Source: Kibdelosporangium persicum
GTDB taxonomy: Bacteria; Actinomycetota; Actinomycetes; Mycobacteriales; Pseudonocardiaceae
DNA: 64,000 bases
Assembly (NCBI RefSeq): GCF_013280595.1
Contig: NZ_JAAATY010000002.1
Location: forward strand, 1-64,000
Direction: 5' to 3'
Each line of letters begins with the position of its first letter. The first letter of the stretch is position 1. Shown in pieces: positions 1 through 8,536 of this stretch. The notes under the pieces were generated by a model. It was not told where the DNA came from and searched no databases. It was given only the letters and a program-made list of their open reading frames with translations. The translations under genes and the position numbers were made by a program.

Positions 1-1
1 G

Positions 2-122
2 CCCCTTGTCATGTTGGGGGGCCAAGCCCCCCAAACCCCCACGGTGCGAGCTTCTCCCAACCCAGCGCTGGGCACGTGCGCTAGACCAGCGCGGCTTCGA
101 CCATGTCGAAGGCCTTTTCCGC
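2..122. repeat. Direct repeat, copy 1 of 2 (second at 169-289)
   Basis: Positions 2-122 and 169-289 are identical over 121 bp, offset by 167 bp and separated by 46 bp of unrelated sequence. Each copy holds a GC-rich hairpin (14-34 and 181-201) and the last ~14 codons of the TetR gene read on the minus strand. Only copy 2 is joined to an intact gene, so copy 1 is a duplicated gene tail plus its terminator. Confidence 0.9.
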
Positions 123-180
123 CCCACGGGACCGGGGTGCTCGGTTGCGGTACAACCTCGCGGGGTCACCCCTTGTCATG

Positions 181-201
181 TTGGGGGGCCAAGCCCCCCA
201 A
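181..201 (-). terminator. Hairpin downstream of the TetR gene
   Basis: A 9-bp perfect stem (ttggggggc / gccccccaa) with a 3-nt loop lies 47 bp beyond the TetR stop codon. There is no long T-run, which is common for actinobacterial terminators. The same hairpin occurs at 14-34 inside the duplicated copy. Confidence 0.5.
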
Positions 202-247
202 ACCCCCACGGTGCGAGCTTCTCCCAACCCAGCGCTGGGCACGTGCG

Positions 248-871
248 CTAGACCAGCGCGGCTTCGACCATGTCGAAGGCCTTTTCCGCGCGGGTGATCG
301 CTGCGGGGTAGACCTCGTCGGCGGTGCGCCCGGAGCGGATCTCCTGGGCGTTGTGGTCGGCCAGGATCCGCTGCACGCCGAACACCTGCGCGGCCACGAT
401 GTTCGCGGTGAACTCGTCGTCCAGCTCGCCGGACGCGAACAGCTCGGTGGCGAGCTCACGTTCCTGGGCGAGCATGTAGACCGTCAGACGAGTCATCACG
501 GTGGGCGTCGAGTACAGCAAGTTGTGGAACGTGATGGCCGTTGTGCTGTCGTTCAGACCGGTCAACGTGTCGCGCTTCGCGAGCCGTTGGAGGTAGCTCT
601 GCCGCAGGGCCTTCAGCGCGGGCACGCCGGATGGGCGGTTCCGTATGACAAACGCCGGACCGCTGGTGTCGTCGAGGAACCGGCGGAGGACAAGGTCCTC
701 CTTGGTGGAGAAGTAGGCGAACAAGGTCGGCTTGGACACCTCGGCGGCCGCGGCGACGTCCGCGACCGAGACGCCGTCGAACCCCGATTCCCGGAACAGC
801 GCGAAGGCCGCGTCCATGATCGCTTCGCGGGTGCGGCGCTTCTTCCGCTCCCGCAGTCCGAGCTCTTCCAT
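248..871 (-). CDS. TetR/AcrR family transcriptional regulator
   Basis: A 207-residue TetR-type repressor. The N-terminal helix-turn-helix spans roughly residues 12-58, with the family signature VSKPTLFAYFSTKEDL near residues 44-59; the remainder is an all-helical ligand/dimer domain of unknown specificity. Length is typical. It is divergent from the HelD-family ATPase gene and the 69-bp gap between them holds an inverted repeat, so it probably represses itself and that ATPase; this is inference. Its last codons are duplicated upstream at 81-122. The effector cannot be predicted. Confidence 0.9.
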   Translation of the reverse strand: MEELGLRERKKRRTREAIMDAAFALFRESGFDGVSVADVAAAAEVSKPTLFAYFSTKEDLVLRRFLDDTSGPAFVIRNRPSGVPALKALRQSYLQRLAKRDTLTGLNDSTTAITFHNLLYSTPTVMTRLTVYMLAQERELATELFASGELDDEFTANIVAAQVFGVQRILADHNAQEIRSGRTADEVYPAAITRAEKAFDMVEAALV

Positions 872-896
872 GAACAGAGCCTACCTCGGACAACAA

Positions 897-928
897 CTTA
901 ACCTCGTATTCTTCTTGACCGAGTTAAG
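897..928. promoter_or_regulatory. Candidate TetR operator in divergent promoter
   Basis: An imperfect inverted repeat, cttaacctcg (897-906) and cgagttaag (920-928), lies between the divergent TetR and ATPase start codons. The arms match except for one extra C. This is the usual place for an autoregulatory TetR operator; binding is inferred. Confidence 0.5.
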
Positions 929-940
929 TATTCTGGTGGC

Positions 941-2965
941 ATGGCTGTCGAATCAGAGATCCGTGCCGAACGCGACTACATGGACGCCTGCCGGGCTCAG
1001 CTCACCCGCATGCGCGAGGAGGTCCGCACGATGCTGGCCACCGGCGCGGGTGAGGGCGAGGCCGTACTGGACAAGTACTTCAACCACGCGTTGCGGCAGT
1101 TCCGTGTCCAGGTGCTCGAGGAGCTGTCCGACATCGAAGGTGCGCCGTTGTTCTTCGGACGCCTCGACTGCCCACCGGGTGACCTTGTGTATGTCGGTCG
1201 CCGCGGTGTCCGTGACGGCGACGGCGAGCCCATGGTCATCGACTGGCGTGCACCGTTGGCGCGTGCCTTCTACGAGGCCAGCCAACAGGATCCGATGGGC
1301 GTTCGGGTTCGCCGCCGGTTCGGGTTCGATCGCCACGGCGTACTGACCGCCTACGAGGACGAACCCATCGACCGTCAGGCCGAGCCGAATGGCCTGCTGG
1401 CCGCGGAGATCGAGCGACCACGCGAAGGCCCGATGCGGGACATCGTCGCGACGATCCAGCCCGAACAGATGAGGCTGGTACGTGCGCCGCTCAACCGCAC
1501 GCTGTGCATCCAAGGAGCGCCCGGCACGGGAAAGACCGCCGTTGGGCTGCACCGTTTGGCGTATCTGCTCTACACCGAGCGGGAACGCCTACGGCGAGAC
1601 GGCGGAGTCGCCGTCATCGGTCCCAACCACTCGTTCCTCGCCTACATTCGCAACGTCCTGCCTGCTCTCGGCGAGGTGGAGGTCTCCCAGACCACCATCG
1701 ACGAACTCATCGGCCTGAGCGTCACGGCGGAACGGACCGACGATCCGCGAGTGGCGCGGATCAAAGGCGATGCCCGGATGGCGCAGGTTGTCCGGCGGCA
1801 CCTGTGGTCACGGATCCAGCCACTCGGGCAGACCGTGGAAGTCGAGTACCAGCACCGCACGTGGCGTCTGTCCCCTGAGGAAATCGCCGAGGAAGTCGAC
1901 ACCGTGCTCAGCCGCGGAGCCGACTATGGCACCGGGCGTGAACTGCTGGCGCAGCGTCTGGCGTATCTCGTGCTGCGTCAGATGGAGCGGGCTGGAAACC
2001 CGACCGCCACACCGCACCAGCTCCGACGCAACAAGGCGATCAACCGTGCCGTGGGGCGAATCTGGCCCACAGCAGATCCCGCGCGCCTGGTCTTCGATCT
2101 GCTCACCGACCGGACGCACCTCGCTCATGCCGCGAACGGCATCCTCTCCGCCGACGAGCAGGACGCCATCTTGCAGACGCCTCGCCCTCGCAGCGTGAAA
2201 GCGATGCGGTGGACCAGCCTCGACCTGGCTCTTCTCGACGAGGTCGCCGCGCTCGTCGAACGTCCCCGGAAACTGGGCCATGTCGTGGTGGACGAGGCCC
2301 AGGACCTCAGCCCGACGCAGATCCGGGCGATCGCCCGGCGCATGGCGGGTTCCGGCACCGTCCTCGGCGACCTGGCGCAGGCCACCAGCCCGTCCGCCGT
2401 CCAGGACTGGGCCGAGGTCCTCGCGCACCTCGACCAGCCGGACGGCCAGATCGAGGAACTGACGCACGGCTACCGCGTTCCGGCGCAGGTGATCGACTTC
2501 GCCGCCCGGCTGCTGCCGCACATCGCGCCGGGACTACGCGGCCCAGCATCGTTCCGGCACTCCGACGACGCCCTGTGCATCACCCGGACCATGCCCGGCG
2601 AGAAGATCGCGGCGACCGTCACGACCTGTCGCACCGCGCTGTCCAAGGAGGGGTCGGTCGGGCTCATCGCCGCCGACAACGACATTCCCCAACTCCACCG
2701 CGCTCTCGCCGAGAACGGGCTGAAGCACACCGTGCTGGGGACGGGCACGGAGACCGAACACCTCACTCTCGTTCCGGTCACACTCAGCAAAGGACTCGAG
2801 TTCGACACCGTCATCGTCTTCGAACCAGCCCGCATCAGCCAGGCCGAAGAGCGTGGCCTGCAACGCCTTTACGTGGCCCTGACCCGAGCCGTCAGCACGC
2901 TGCACGTCGTACACGCAGATGCGTTACCGGAACCACTCGCACAGGAATCTGTGGTGACTTCCTGA
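941..2965 (+). CDS. HelD-family (UvrD/Rep-like) RNA polymerase-associated ATPase
   Basis: A 674-residue superfamily 1 ATPase. It has Walker A GAPGTGKT near residue 192, Walker B VVVDEAQDLSP near residue 449 and a C-terminal RLYVALTRAVSTLHVVH motif near residues 640-656. The N-terminal region begins with a charged helix and contains the block VIDWRAPLARAFYEA seen in HelD proteins, which free stalled RNA polymerase; the related HelR proteins of actinomycetes protect the polymerase from rifamycins. It is divergent from a TetR gene and shares an operator-like repeat with it. I see no rifamycin-associated element upstream, so a rifamycin role is uncertain. A general UvrD-like helicase is the alternative. 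Confidence 0.85.
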   Translation: MAVESEIRAERDYMDACRAQLTRMREEVRTMLATGAGEGEAVLDKYFNHALRQFRVQVLEELSDIEGAPLFFGRLDCPPGDLVYVGRRGVRDGDGEPMVIDWRAPLARAFYEASQQDPMGVRVRRRFGFDRHGVLTAYEDEPIDRQAEPNGLLAAEIERPREGPMRDIVATIQPEQMRLVRAPLNRTLCIQGAPGTGKTAVGLHRLAYLLYTERERLRRDGGVAVIGPNHSFLAYIRNVLPALGEVEVSQTTIDELIGLSVTAERTDDPRVARIKGDARMAQVVRRHLWSRIQPLGQTVEVEYQHRTWRLSPEEIAEEVDTVLSRGADYGTGRELLAQRLAYLVLRQMERAGNPTATPHQLRRNKAINRAVGRIWPTADPARLVFDLLTDRTHLAHAANGILSADEQDAILQTPRPRSVKAMRWTSLDLALLDEVAALVERPRKLGHVVVDEAQDLSPTQIRAIARRMAGSGTVLGDLAQATSPSAVQDWAEVLAHLDQPDGQIEELTHGYRVPAQVIDFAARLLPHIAPGLRGPASFRHSDDALCITRTMPGEKIAATVTTCRTALSKEGSVGLIAADNDIPQLHRALAENGLKHTVLGTGTETEHLTLVPVTLSKGLEFDTVIVFEPARISQAEERGLQRLYVALTRAVSTLHVVHADALPEPLAQESVVTS

Positions 2966-2973
2966 CCATCGCC

Positions 2974-3765
2974 TTACGGCGAGGTGAGTGTTTCGGCGTC
3001 GTAGGCCTGGTGCAGCAGGTCGACGAACGCCGAAGCCTCTGGTAGGCGCATGTCCCCGATGCGGTTCACGGCAAGGCCCGGCGTCCAGGAGTTCATGACG
3101 ACCGCTCCGCTCAAGGTGTCCTGTGGCGTGATCGGTTCGACGCGCTGCGGCACGCCGAGGCGCTCCAACTGGCGGCGGACGATGCTCATCGTGACGCCGG
3201 TCAGGATGTCGGCCTCGGGCCAGATCACGGTGGTGCCGTCCCAGAAGGCGAGGTTCCAGATGGTCGCCTCGCTGAGCCTGCCGTGGCGGTCGACGAACGC
3301 GGCGTCGTCGAAGCCCTGCTTGACGGCCTTACGGAGGTAGTAGGTCTTGGCCACCTCGCCGACGTGCTTGATCGTCGGCAGCGCGCGTTCGTGCTCGACC
3401 ACCGCGAGCGACAGCGGGCCGTCCGGCCCCGACGACGGTGGGCTGGTCCGCACCAGCATCTGCAACTGCGGGTCAGCTGCACTGAACTCGCCGGCGTGCG
3501 GGTAGATGACCGCGGAGAGGGAGGCGTCCGCCGGGCCGGCCTCGATCGCGGCGCGCAGGTGGGCCCGTACCTGCTCATCGGGCAGGGCTGCGCCGAACAG
3601 CTCGTCCGAGGCGGAGCGCAGCCGGTCCAGGTGCAGATCGAGGCCCCGGACGCGGCCGTCACGCACCTGCGTCGCGGTGAAGTGCGCGAACCCCGCGAAG
3701 GCCAGCGGTGCCAGGTCCTCATCAGTGGCAGGCCGACCATTGCGTTGGACAACAAAAGAGGTCAT
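2974..3765 (-). CDS. Aminotransferase class IV family protein
   Basis: A 263-residue PLP fold-type IV protein. The conserved block VGEVAKTYYLRKAVKQGFDDAAFVD carries the candidate Schiff-base lysine in EVAKTYY, and LTGVTMSIVRRQLERLG is the usual phosphate-binding region near the C-terminus. Families with this fold include branched-chain aminotransferases and 4-amino-4-deoxychorismate lyase; substrate cannot be assigned. I place the start at the ATG giving MTSFVVQR; the frame is open upstream to 3924, but that extension lacks family resemblance. It converges on the HelD-family gene with an 8-bp gap. Confidence 0.8.
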   Translation of the reverse strand: MTSFVVQRNGRPATDEDLAPLAFAGFAHFTATQVRDGRVRGLDLHLDRLRSASDELFGAALPDEQVRAHLRAAIEAGPADASLSAVIYPHAGEFSAADPQLQMLVRTSPPSSGPDGPLSLAVVEHERALPTIKHVGEVAKTYYLRKAVKQGFDDAAFVDRHGRLSEATIWNLAFWDGTTVIWPEADILTGVTMSIVRRQLERLGVPQRVEPITPQDTLSGAVVMNSWTPGLAVNRIGDMRLPEASAFVDLLHQAYDAETLTSP

Positions 3766-3862
3766 GACGGCAACGTAGAACCTCACCCCGGCGTGAGTTG
3801 AACGGGAGATGGTGATCACCCGGCGAACGGCCACGAATTGACCCGGCGCTCCTGGGTACTCC

Positions 3863-4024
3863 ATGGCCATGCCTTGGGTACAGAGACATCGCCGACGCTT
3901 ACCGGGAAGCTGGTTCCGGAGCACTGTCGTCCGCAGTCACTACCGCAGTTCACCTGGCAGGGTTCCGGTCCTTGCCGTGGTCGCGGCGATCGTCGTGATT
4001 GTTCTGCTGATCGTCGTTTTCTAG
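3863..4024 (+). CDS. Small Arg-rich single-pass membrane protein
   Basis: A 53-codon open frame starting ATG at 3863 (a second ATG is two codons in). The N-terminal half is basic (VQRHRRRLPGSWFRS). The last ~20 residues form one hydrophobic segment (VPVLAVVAAIVVIVLLIVVF) that ends at the stop, a topology of a tail-anchored or single-pass peptide. It is followed within 10 bp by a strong hairpin. No family is recognised. Support is the clean transmembrane tail and the terminator; the ribosome-binding site is weak, so it may be non-coding. Confidence 0.45.
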   Translation: MAMPWVQRHRRRLPGSWFRSTVVRSHYRSSPGRVPVLAVVAAIVVIVLLIVVF

Positions 4025-4032
4025 AAACCGTT

Positions 4033-4066
4033 GCGCCGCGCGAAATCCGGGGACTCCGCGCGGCGC
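4033..4066. terminator. Bidirectional terminator hairpin
   Basis: Perfect 10-bp stem (gcgccgcgcg / cgcgcggcgc) with a 14-nt loop, located between the small membrane ORF and the convergent deazaflavin-type reductase gene. Its position suggests termination from both sides. Confidence 0.65.
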
Positions 4067-4075
4067 TGTGCCGTT

Positions 4076-4486
4076 CTAGTTCTTGCGGTTGACGGCGATG
4101 ACGGGGATGCGGCGCGTGGTGTTGCGCTCGTAGTCCGCGAAACCCGGTGCGCGCTCGACCATCCGGGCGTAGAGGGCGTCGCGTTCGGCGCTGTCGGTGA
4201 CTTCTTCCGCCGTGGCGTCGTACTTCTCCGTGCCGACCTCGACGGTGATGTCGGGGTTCGCCTTCAGGTTGTGGTACCACGCCGGGTGCTTGTCCGCGCC
4301 GCCGTTCGACGCGATGATCACGATGCGGTCGCCGTCCGGCAGGTACACCAGCGGGTTGGTGACCGTCCGGCCCGTCTTGGCGCCCTTGGTGGTCAGGATG
4401 ACCATCGTCGCGCCCTCGAACATGCCGCCGACCTTGCCGCCGTTGGCCCGGAACTCCTCGATGACCTGTGTGTTGAAGTCAGACAC
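4076..4486 (-). CDS. Deazaflavin (F420)-dependent nitroreductase family protein
   Basis: About 136 residues, matching the DDN-like flavin/F420-dependent oxidoreductase family of split beta-barrels. The core block MVILTTKGAKTGRTVTNPL is the family phosphate-binding segment, followed by HPAWYHNLKANPDITVEVG. These enzymes use F420H2 for two-electron reductions; the physiological substrate is usually unknown. I choose the GTG at 4486 because GGAGAGG lies six bases upstream; an in-frame ATG at 4501 is the alternative. It is a single gene, convergent with the small membrane ORF. Confidence 0.88.
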   Translation of the reverse strand: MSDFNTQVIEEFRANGGKVGGMFEGATMVILTTKGAKTGRTVTNPLVYLPDGDRIVIIASNGGADKHPAWYHNLKANPDITVEVGTEKYDATAEEVTDSAERDALYARMVERAPGFADYERNTTRRIPVIAVNRKN

Positions 4487-4648
4487 CCGACACCTCTCCA
4501 TTCGTGATTTTCTTGATTCGGAACGTCAGCATTCTGCCCTTTGTTCCCTCGGACAGCCCTTGTGGGCGGCGGATCGGGCGGACGCGTAACGGCAAGGCGC
4601 GCGAATTCGGACTTATCCGGTACGGCGATCCTCTACCGAAAGCGAGCC

Positions 4649-5287
4649 ATGAAGACCACCTACGCGCGGCTCCGCAGAACCCTTGGTCAGCTGGCCTACG
4701 AGAAGCGCTACGGCGTGCGTACCGCCGAGCTGATCGAGCTGGACAAGCTCGGGATCGCGGGCGAAGGCCGCGGTTACTACGTTGCCGCGAGCTGGCGCAC
4801 GTTACGCCGGACCTTGTCGCGCAAGGAGATCACGCCGCGGGATGTGTTCGTCGACTTCGGCTCGGGGATGGGACGGATGGTGCTGGAAGCGGCACGGTTC
4901 CCGTTCGGCCGGGTGGTCGGCGTCGAACTGTCCGAGGACCTGCACAAGATCGCCGAGGCCAACGTCCGGCGGACCCGGCAGCGCCTGCTGTGCCGCGACA
5001 TCGAACTGCTGCACGGTGACGTGCTGACCTACCAGATACCCGACGACGTCAGCGTGGCGTTCTTCAACAACCCGTTCCAGGGCCTGGTGTTCGCCACGGT
5101 GATCGAGCGCTTGGTCGCCTCGCTGGACCGCAACCCGAGGCGACTCAAGATCATTTACTACAACCCGGTCGAGGAGCGGACCGTCCTCGACACCGGCCGG
5201 GCGACACTGGCCCGCGAACTCGTCCACGCCAGGCGCCGAACGGCGGGAACGCCGTTCGGCCTGACGAAGGTGTTCGAACTGCGCTAG
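4649..5287 (+). CDS. SAM-dependent methyltransferase
   Basis: A 212-residue class I methyltransferase. Motif I is VFVDFGSGMGRMVLEA and the acidic end of strand 2 is VVGVELSEDL; an FFNNPFQGLVF segment sits where such enzymes have the catalytic NPPF/DPPY loop. N-terminal helices resemble those of small methyltransferases of the DOT1/N6-adenine-like fold, so a protein or nucleic-acid amino group is a possible target, but this is inference. The start is the ATG giving MKTTYARLRR; the frame is open upstream without conserved features. Confidence 0.8.
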   Translation: MKTTYARLRRTLGQLAYEKRYGVRTAELIELDKLGIAGEGRGYYVAASWRTLRRTLSRKEITPRDVFVDFGSGMGRMVLEAARFPFGRVVGVELSEDLHKIAEANVRRTRQRLLCRDIELLHGDVLTYQIPDDVSVAFFNNPFQGLVFATVIERLVASLDRNPRRLKIIYYNPVEERTVLDTGRATLARELVHARRRTAGTPFGLTKVFELR

Positions 5288-5288
5288 C

Positions 5289-6635
5289 TCAGCCAGCGTC
5301 GACGGTCAGCGTGAACTGGCCGAGCGTCGCGTAGCCCGAGTATCCGTTGGTCGCGGGATTGCCCGCGCCCGTGCCTTCGACCTGGAACGTGTACCGCCCG
5401 GCCGCGAGGTTCTGCGAGAAGCTCGCGTCCAGCCCGGCCGCCTCGTTCGTGGAGACGCGCCTGACCGGCGGGTCGACGGTCGCGACGACCGAGCCGGTCG
5501 CGTCCCGCACAGTGAGCTTGACGTCCAGGTCAGGGGCGAAGACCGCGGGCACGGCGGTCGCGGTCAGCGTCCCGCCCGCGTGCTGGACGGCGAACACGTC
5601 CACGTCGGCGTCCGTGCTGACGATGCCGGTGACGGGCGTGTTGTCGCTGATCTCCGCGGCCGAACCGGGGTCGTTCGGGAAGTCGTCGGCCAGCGTGGGG
5701 GCGCCGTTGGCCGGGATGACCGCCAGGTCGTCCTCGGTGTTGTTGGCGTTGGTGTACTCGCCCTTGCTCCACTGGGTGACCGGCTGGCTGTAGCCGACGC
5801 CCATGATCGGCGCCCAGTTGGTGTGGCCGGCGTAGTACTCGACACCGGTGGTCTGGCCGTCGTGGCCGAGCCCCAGGTTGTGGCCGGTCTCGTGGGAGAC
5901 GATCTCGGCGATCGCCTTGCCGTCGTAGCCGCCGTCCGCGTACGCCCAGGCAGGTTGGTAGTGCGCGTGCCTGCTGGCCTCGTCGAACGTGCCGATGTAG
6001 GCCTGGCCGCCGCAACCACAGTTGGTGACGTCCTTGGGCGTGATCACCGCGCGGGTGCCGTAGACCTGGTCGGACGTGCCGGACCGGGTGATCCGGTCGG
6101 CGGCGGGCTCCTCCGTGGTCACGTCGACGTCGAACGACCGGTAGTCCTCGGAGATCGCGAGAAACGCTTGGTAAATGGCCTCGCGCTCGGTGTCGTTGTA
6201 CGTCGTCGGGTCGTTGTCGGCGTCGTAGGGCGGGGCGTCGATCCGGGCGCCGCCGTTCCACGCCGTGCCTTCGACGCTGTGACCGGTGAAGTCCAGGTAG
6301 ATAGTGCGGTTCGAGCCCTGTCGGCTGTGCAGCTTGAAGACGTCGACGCCCGGCGGTACGTCCAACGCGGATGACAACGTTGACGTCGTGGGCGCGTGCT
6401 TCTTCTCGACCGATCTGATCCGGCTCGACTGGTCGAGCTCGAAGTGGTCACCGCGCGCGAGCTGGTTGACCTTCGCGACGGGGATGCCGTTGAGCGCCGA
6501 CAGCACGATGGGTGAGACCGAGTCCAGCGACCGGGACCCTTCGGGCGCGGACTGAGCTGGGGCAGGGATGAGCAGGACCAGCGCGGCGGCCGCGGCAGCG
6601 GCTGCGACACCGGTTGCTCGTGCAGGGAGAGACAA
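5289..6635 (-). CDS. Secreted reprolysin-like zinc metalloprotease
   Basis: A 448-residue exported protease. A Sec signal peptide (alanine-rich core, cleavage near APAQSAPEG) is followed by a propeptide-like region. The catalytic domain has the extended zinc motif HETGHNLGLGHD (HExxHxxGxxHD), with a downstream PIMGVGYS Met-turn. The C-terminal ~120 residues form a beta-rich pre-peptidase/PPC-like domain often trimmed from secreted bacterial proteases. I choose the TTG start at 6635 because AAGGAG lies nine bases upstream; the frame is open to 6719. It is divergent from a secreted phosphodiesterase-like gene, suggesting a shared exoenzyme promoter region. Confidence 0.9.
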   Translation of the reverse strand: MSLPARATGVAAAAAAAALVLLIPAPAQSAPEGSRSLDSVSPIVLSALNGIPVAKVNQLARGDHFELDQSSRIRSVEKKHAPTTSTLSSALDVPPGVDVFKLHSRQGSNRTIYLDFTGHSVEGTAWNGGARIDAPPYDADNDPTTYNDTEREAIYQAFLAISEDYRSFDVDVTTEEPAADRITRSGTSDQVYGTRAVITPKDVTNCGCGGQAYIGTFDEASRHAHYQPAWAYADGGYDGKAIAEIVSHETGHNLGLGHDGQTTGVEYYAGHTNWAPIMGVGYSQPVTQWSKGEYTNANNTEDDLAVIPANGAPTLADDFPNDPGSAAEISDNTPVTGIVSTDADVDVFAVQHAGGTLTATAVPAVFAPDLDVKLTVRDATGSVVATVDPPVRRVSTNEAAGLDASFSQNLAAGRYTFQVEGTGAGNPATNGYSGYATLGQFTLTVDAG

Positions 6636-6787
6636 CCGGGACAACTCCTTTGGGTTCACCCAAACGGGTTCATCGGCGGCCCAACATACAAACAATCGGC
6701 GGGTTTGAACACCAACCAACGACGCGACAGTCCCCCATAAGGACGAACCGAATGTTCACCCAGCTGTCGCGCGACGGACCGCACGGC

Positions 6788-8002
6788 ATGGCAGAGTCAT
6801 CCGCTGTGCGAATCCGGGTATTGCTCGCGTGTGTCCTGTTAGGCGTGGTCACGGCCCAGCCGGCCACGGCTGAACCCCGTAAGGCCGGGCCGTCGAAGGT
6901 CCGGTTCTCGACGTTCAACGCGTCGCTCAACCGGTCGGCCGCCGGGCAACTTGTCGCCGACCTGTCGACCCCGGACAACGCCCAGGCCCGCAAGGTCGCC
7001 GAGGTCATCCAGGTGGACCGGCCGGACGTGCTGTTGATCAACGAGTTCGACTACGTGCCGGACAACCGGGCCGCCGACCTGTTCCGGGCCAACTACCTGC
7101 GGCGCGGCCAGAACGGCGGCAAGCCGATCGACTACCCGTACGCCTTCACCGCGCCCGTGAACACCGGCGTGCCGAGCGGCATGGACTTCAACCGCGACGG
7201 ACGCGCCGACGGCCCCGACGACGCGTACGGCTTCGGTCTTTTCCCAGGCCAGTACGGCATGCTCGTGCTGTCGAAGTACCCGATCGACCTCGACCGCGTC
7301 CGCACGTTCCAGAAGTTCCGCTGGCAGGACATGCCCGGCGCGCTGCTGCCGGACGACCCGGCCACGCCGGCGAAAGCGGACTGGTACTCGCCGCGGCAGC
7401 TCGAAGTCTTCCGGCTCTCCTCGAAATCGCACTGGGACGTCCCGGTGCGGATCAACCGGACGACCGTGCATTTCCTCGTGTCGCACCCCACGCCTCCCTC
7501 GTTCGACGGCGCGGAGGACCGCAACGGCACGCGTAACCACGACGAGATCCGGCTGTGGGCCGACTACATCACCGGTAAGGCCGGTTACCTCTACGACGAC
7601 AAGGGCAAGCGCGGTGGCCTGGAGCGCGGCGCCAAGTTCGTGATCGCCGGGGACTACAACTCCGACCCGGTCGACGGCGACAGCGTGCCCGGCGCGATCC
7701 AGCAGCTCCTGGACTCGCGTCGGCTGATCGACCTGAAGCCGGGCAGCCGCGGCGCGGTCGAAGCGGCGCGGACGCAGGGCGGCGCCAACCTCACGCACGG
7801 CGCCGACCCGCGCCACGACACCGGCGACTTCAACGACAACGCACCAGGCAACCTCCGGGTGGACTACGTCCTGCCGTCGTACGGCCTGATCCCGCTGCAC
7901 TCCGAGGTGTTCTGGCCGGTCGCGGGCTCGCCGCTGGCCCGGCTCAACGACACCTCGGACCACCACCTGGTCGGCGTCACGCTGCTAGCTTTGGCCCGGT
8001 GA
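6788..8002 (+). CDS. Secreted endonuclease/exonuclease/phosphatase family protein
   Basis: A 404-residue exported protein of the EEP fold. A signal peptide (RVLLACVLLGVVTAQPATA) precedes RFSTFNASL, the strand with the metal-binding Asn. Further family landmarks are LLINEFDYV (metal Glu), FVIAGDYNSDP (D-x-N) and the terminal DTSDHHLVGV (Asp-His). Members cleave phosphodiester bonds in nucleic acids, lipids or small molecules; target unknown. The start is uncertain, since an ATG at 6751 is also in frame. Its stop overlaps the next gene by 4 bp as GTGA, so translation is coupled to the SixA-like phosphatase. Confidence 0.88.
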   Translation: MAESSAVRIRVLLACVLLGVVTAQPATAEPRKAGPSKVRFSTFNASLNRSAAGQLVADLSTPDNAQARKVAEVIQVDRPDVLLINEFDYVPDNRAADLFRANYLRRGQNGGKPIDYPYAFTAPVNTGVPSGMDFNRDGRADGPDDAYGFGLFPGQYGMLVLSKYPIDLDRVRTFQKFRWQDMPGALLPDDPATPAKADWYSPRQLEVFRLSSKSHWDVPVRINRTTVHFLVSHPTPPSFDGAEDRNGTRNHDEIRLWADYITGKAGYLYDDKGKRGGLERGAKFVIAGDYNSDPVDGDSVPGAIQQLLDSRRLIDLKPGSRGAVEAARTQGGANLTHGADPRHDTGDFNDNAPGNLRVDYVLPSYGLIPLHSEVFWPVAGSPLARLNDTSDHHLVGVTLLALAR

Positions 8003-8469
8003 CCAGGAGACTCACCTTGCTGCGGCACGCCAAGTCGGCCTGGCCGGACGGCGTGCCGGACCTTGAGCGCCCGCTCGGTGACCGCGGGCGCCGGGACGCT
8101 CCGGCAGTGGGCCGTTGGCTGGCCGAGAACGTGCCCAATCTGCAACTGGTGGTGTGTTCGACGGCGGTCCGTGCGCGCCAGACGTGGGACCTGGCCGCCG
8201 CCGAACTGACCAGCCGGCCGGACGTGCGGCACCACGCCAAGATCTACTACGGCCCGCTGGTCGAAGTGGTCCGCGACCTGCCGCCGGAGATCACCTCGGC
8301 GATGCTCGTCGGGCACAACCCGGACATGGAGGACCTGGTCGAGCACCTGACCGGGACGCCGACGACGTTCAAGACGTCGACCTTGGCCGTGCTGGGCACC
8401 GAACTGCCGTGGTCCGAAGCGGGACCCGGCTGGGCCGAAGTGATCTCGACCGCGACCCCCCGTGGCTAG
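7999..8469 (+). CDS. SixA-like histidine phosphatase
   Basis: A 156-residue phosphoglycerate-mutase-fold phosphatase. The catalytic RHAKS motif is at residues 9-13 (phospho-accepting His10) and the second histidine is in MLVGHNPDME. Small proteins of this type dephosphorylate phosphohistidine proteins or small phosphoesters. It overlaps the upstream secreted EEP gene by 4 bp, which indicates co-translation although the two products act on opposite sides of the membrane. Confidence 0.88.
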   Translation: MTRRLTLLRHAKSAWPDGVPDLERPLGDRGRRDAPAVGRWLAENVPNLQLVVCSTAVRARQTWDLAAAELTSRPDVRHHAKIYYGPLVEVVRDLPPEITSAMLVGHNPDMEDLVEHLTGTPTTFKTSTLAVLGTELPWSEAGPGWAEVISTATPRG

Positions 8470-8536
8470 CACTACTCCGATCGAGCGACACTGATCACCC
8501 AGGTTGTTCTGGTGGCCGCAACCCTGAAATCCTCGG

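Noticed and set aside
872-940. Rifamycin-associated element before the HelD-family gene
   Set aside because: The expected inverted repeat is absent; the repeat found fits a TetR operator instead.
3766-3924. Extended N-terminus of the first class IV aminotransferase
   Set aside because: The added residues are not part of the fold and the region holds a separate small ORF on the other strand.
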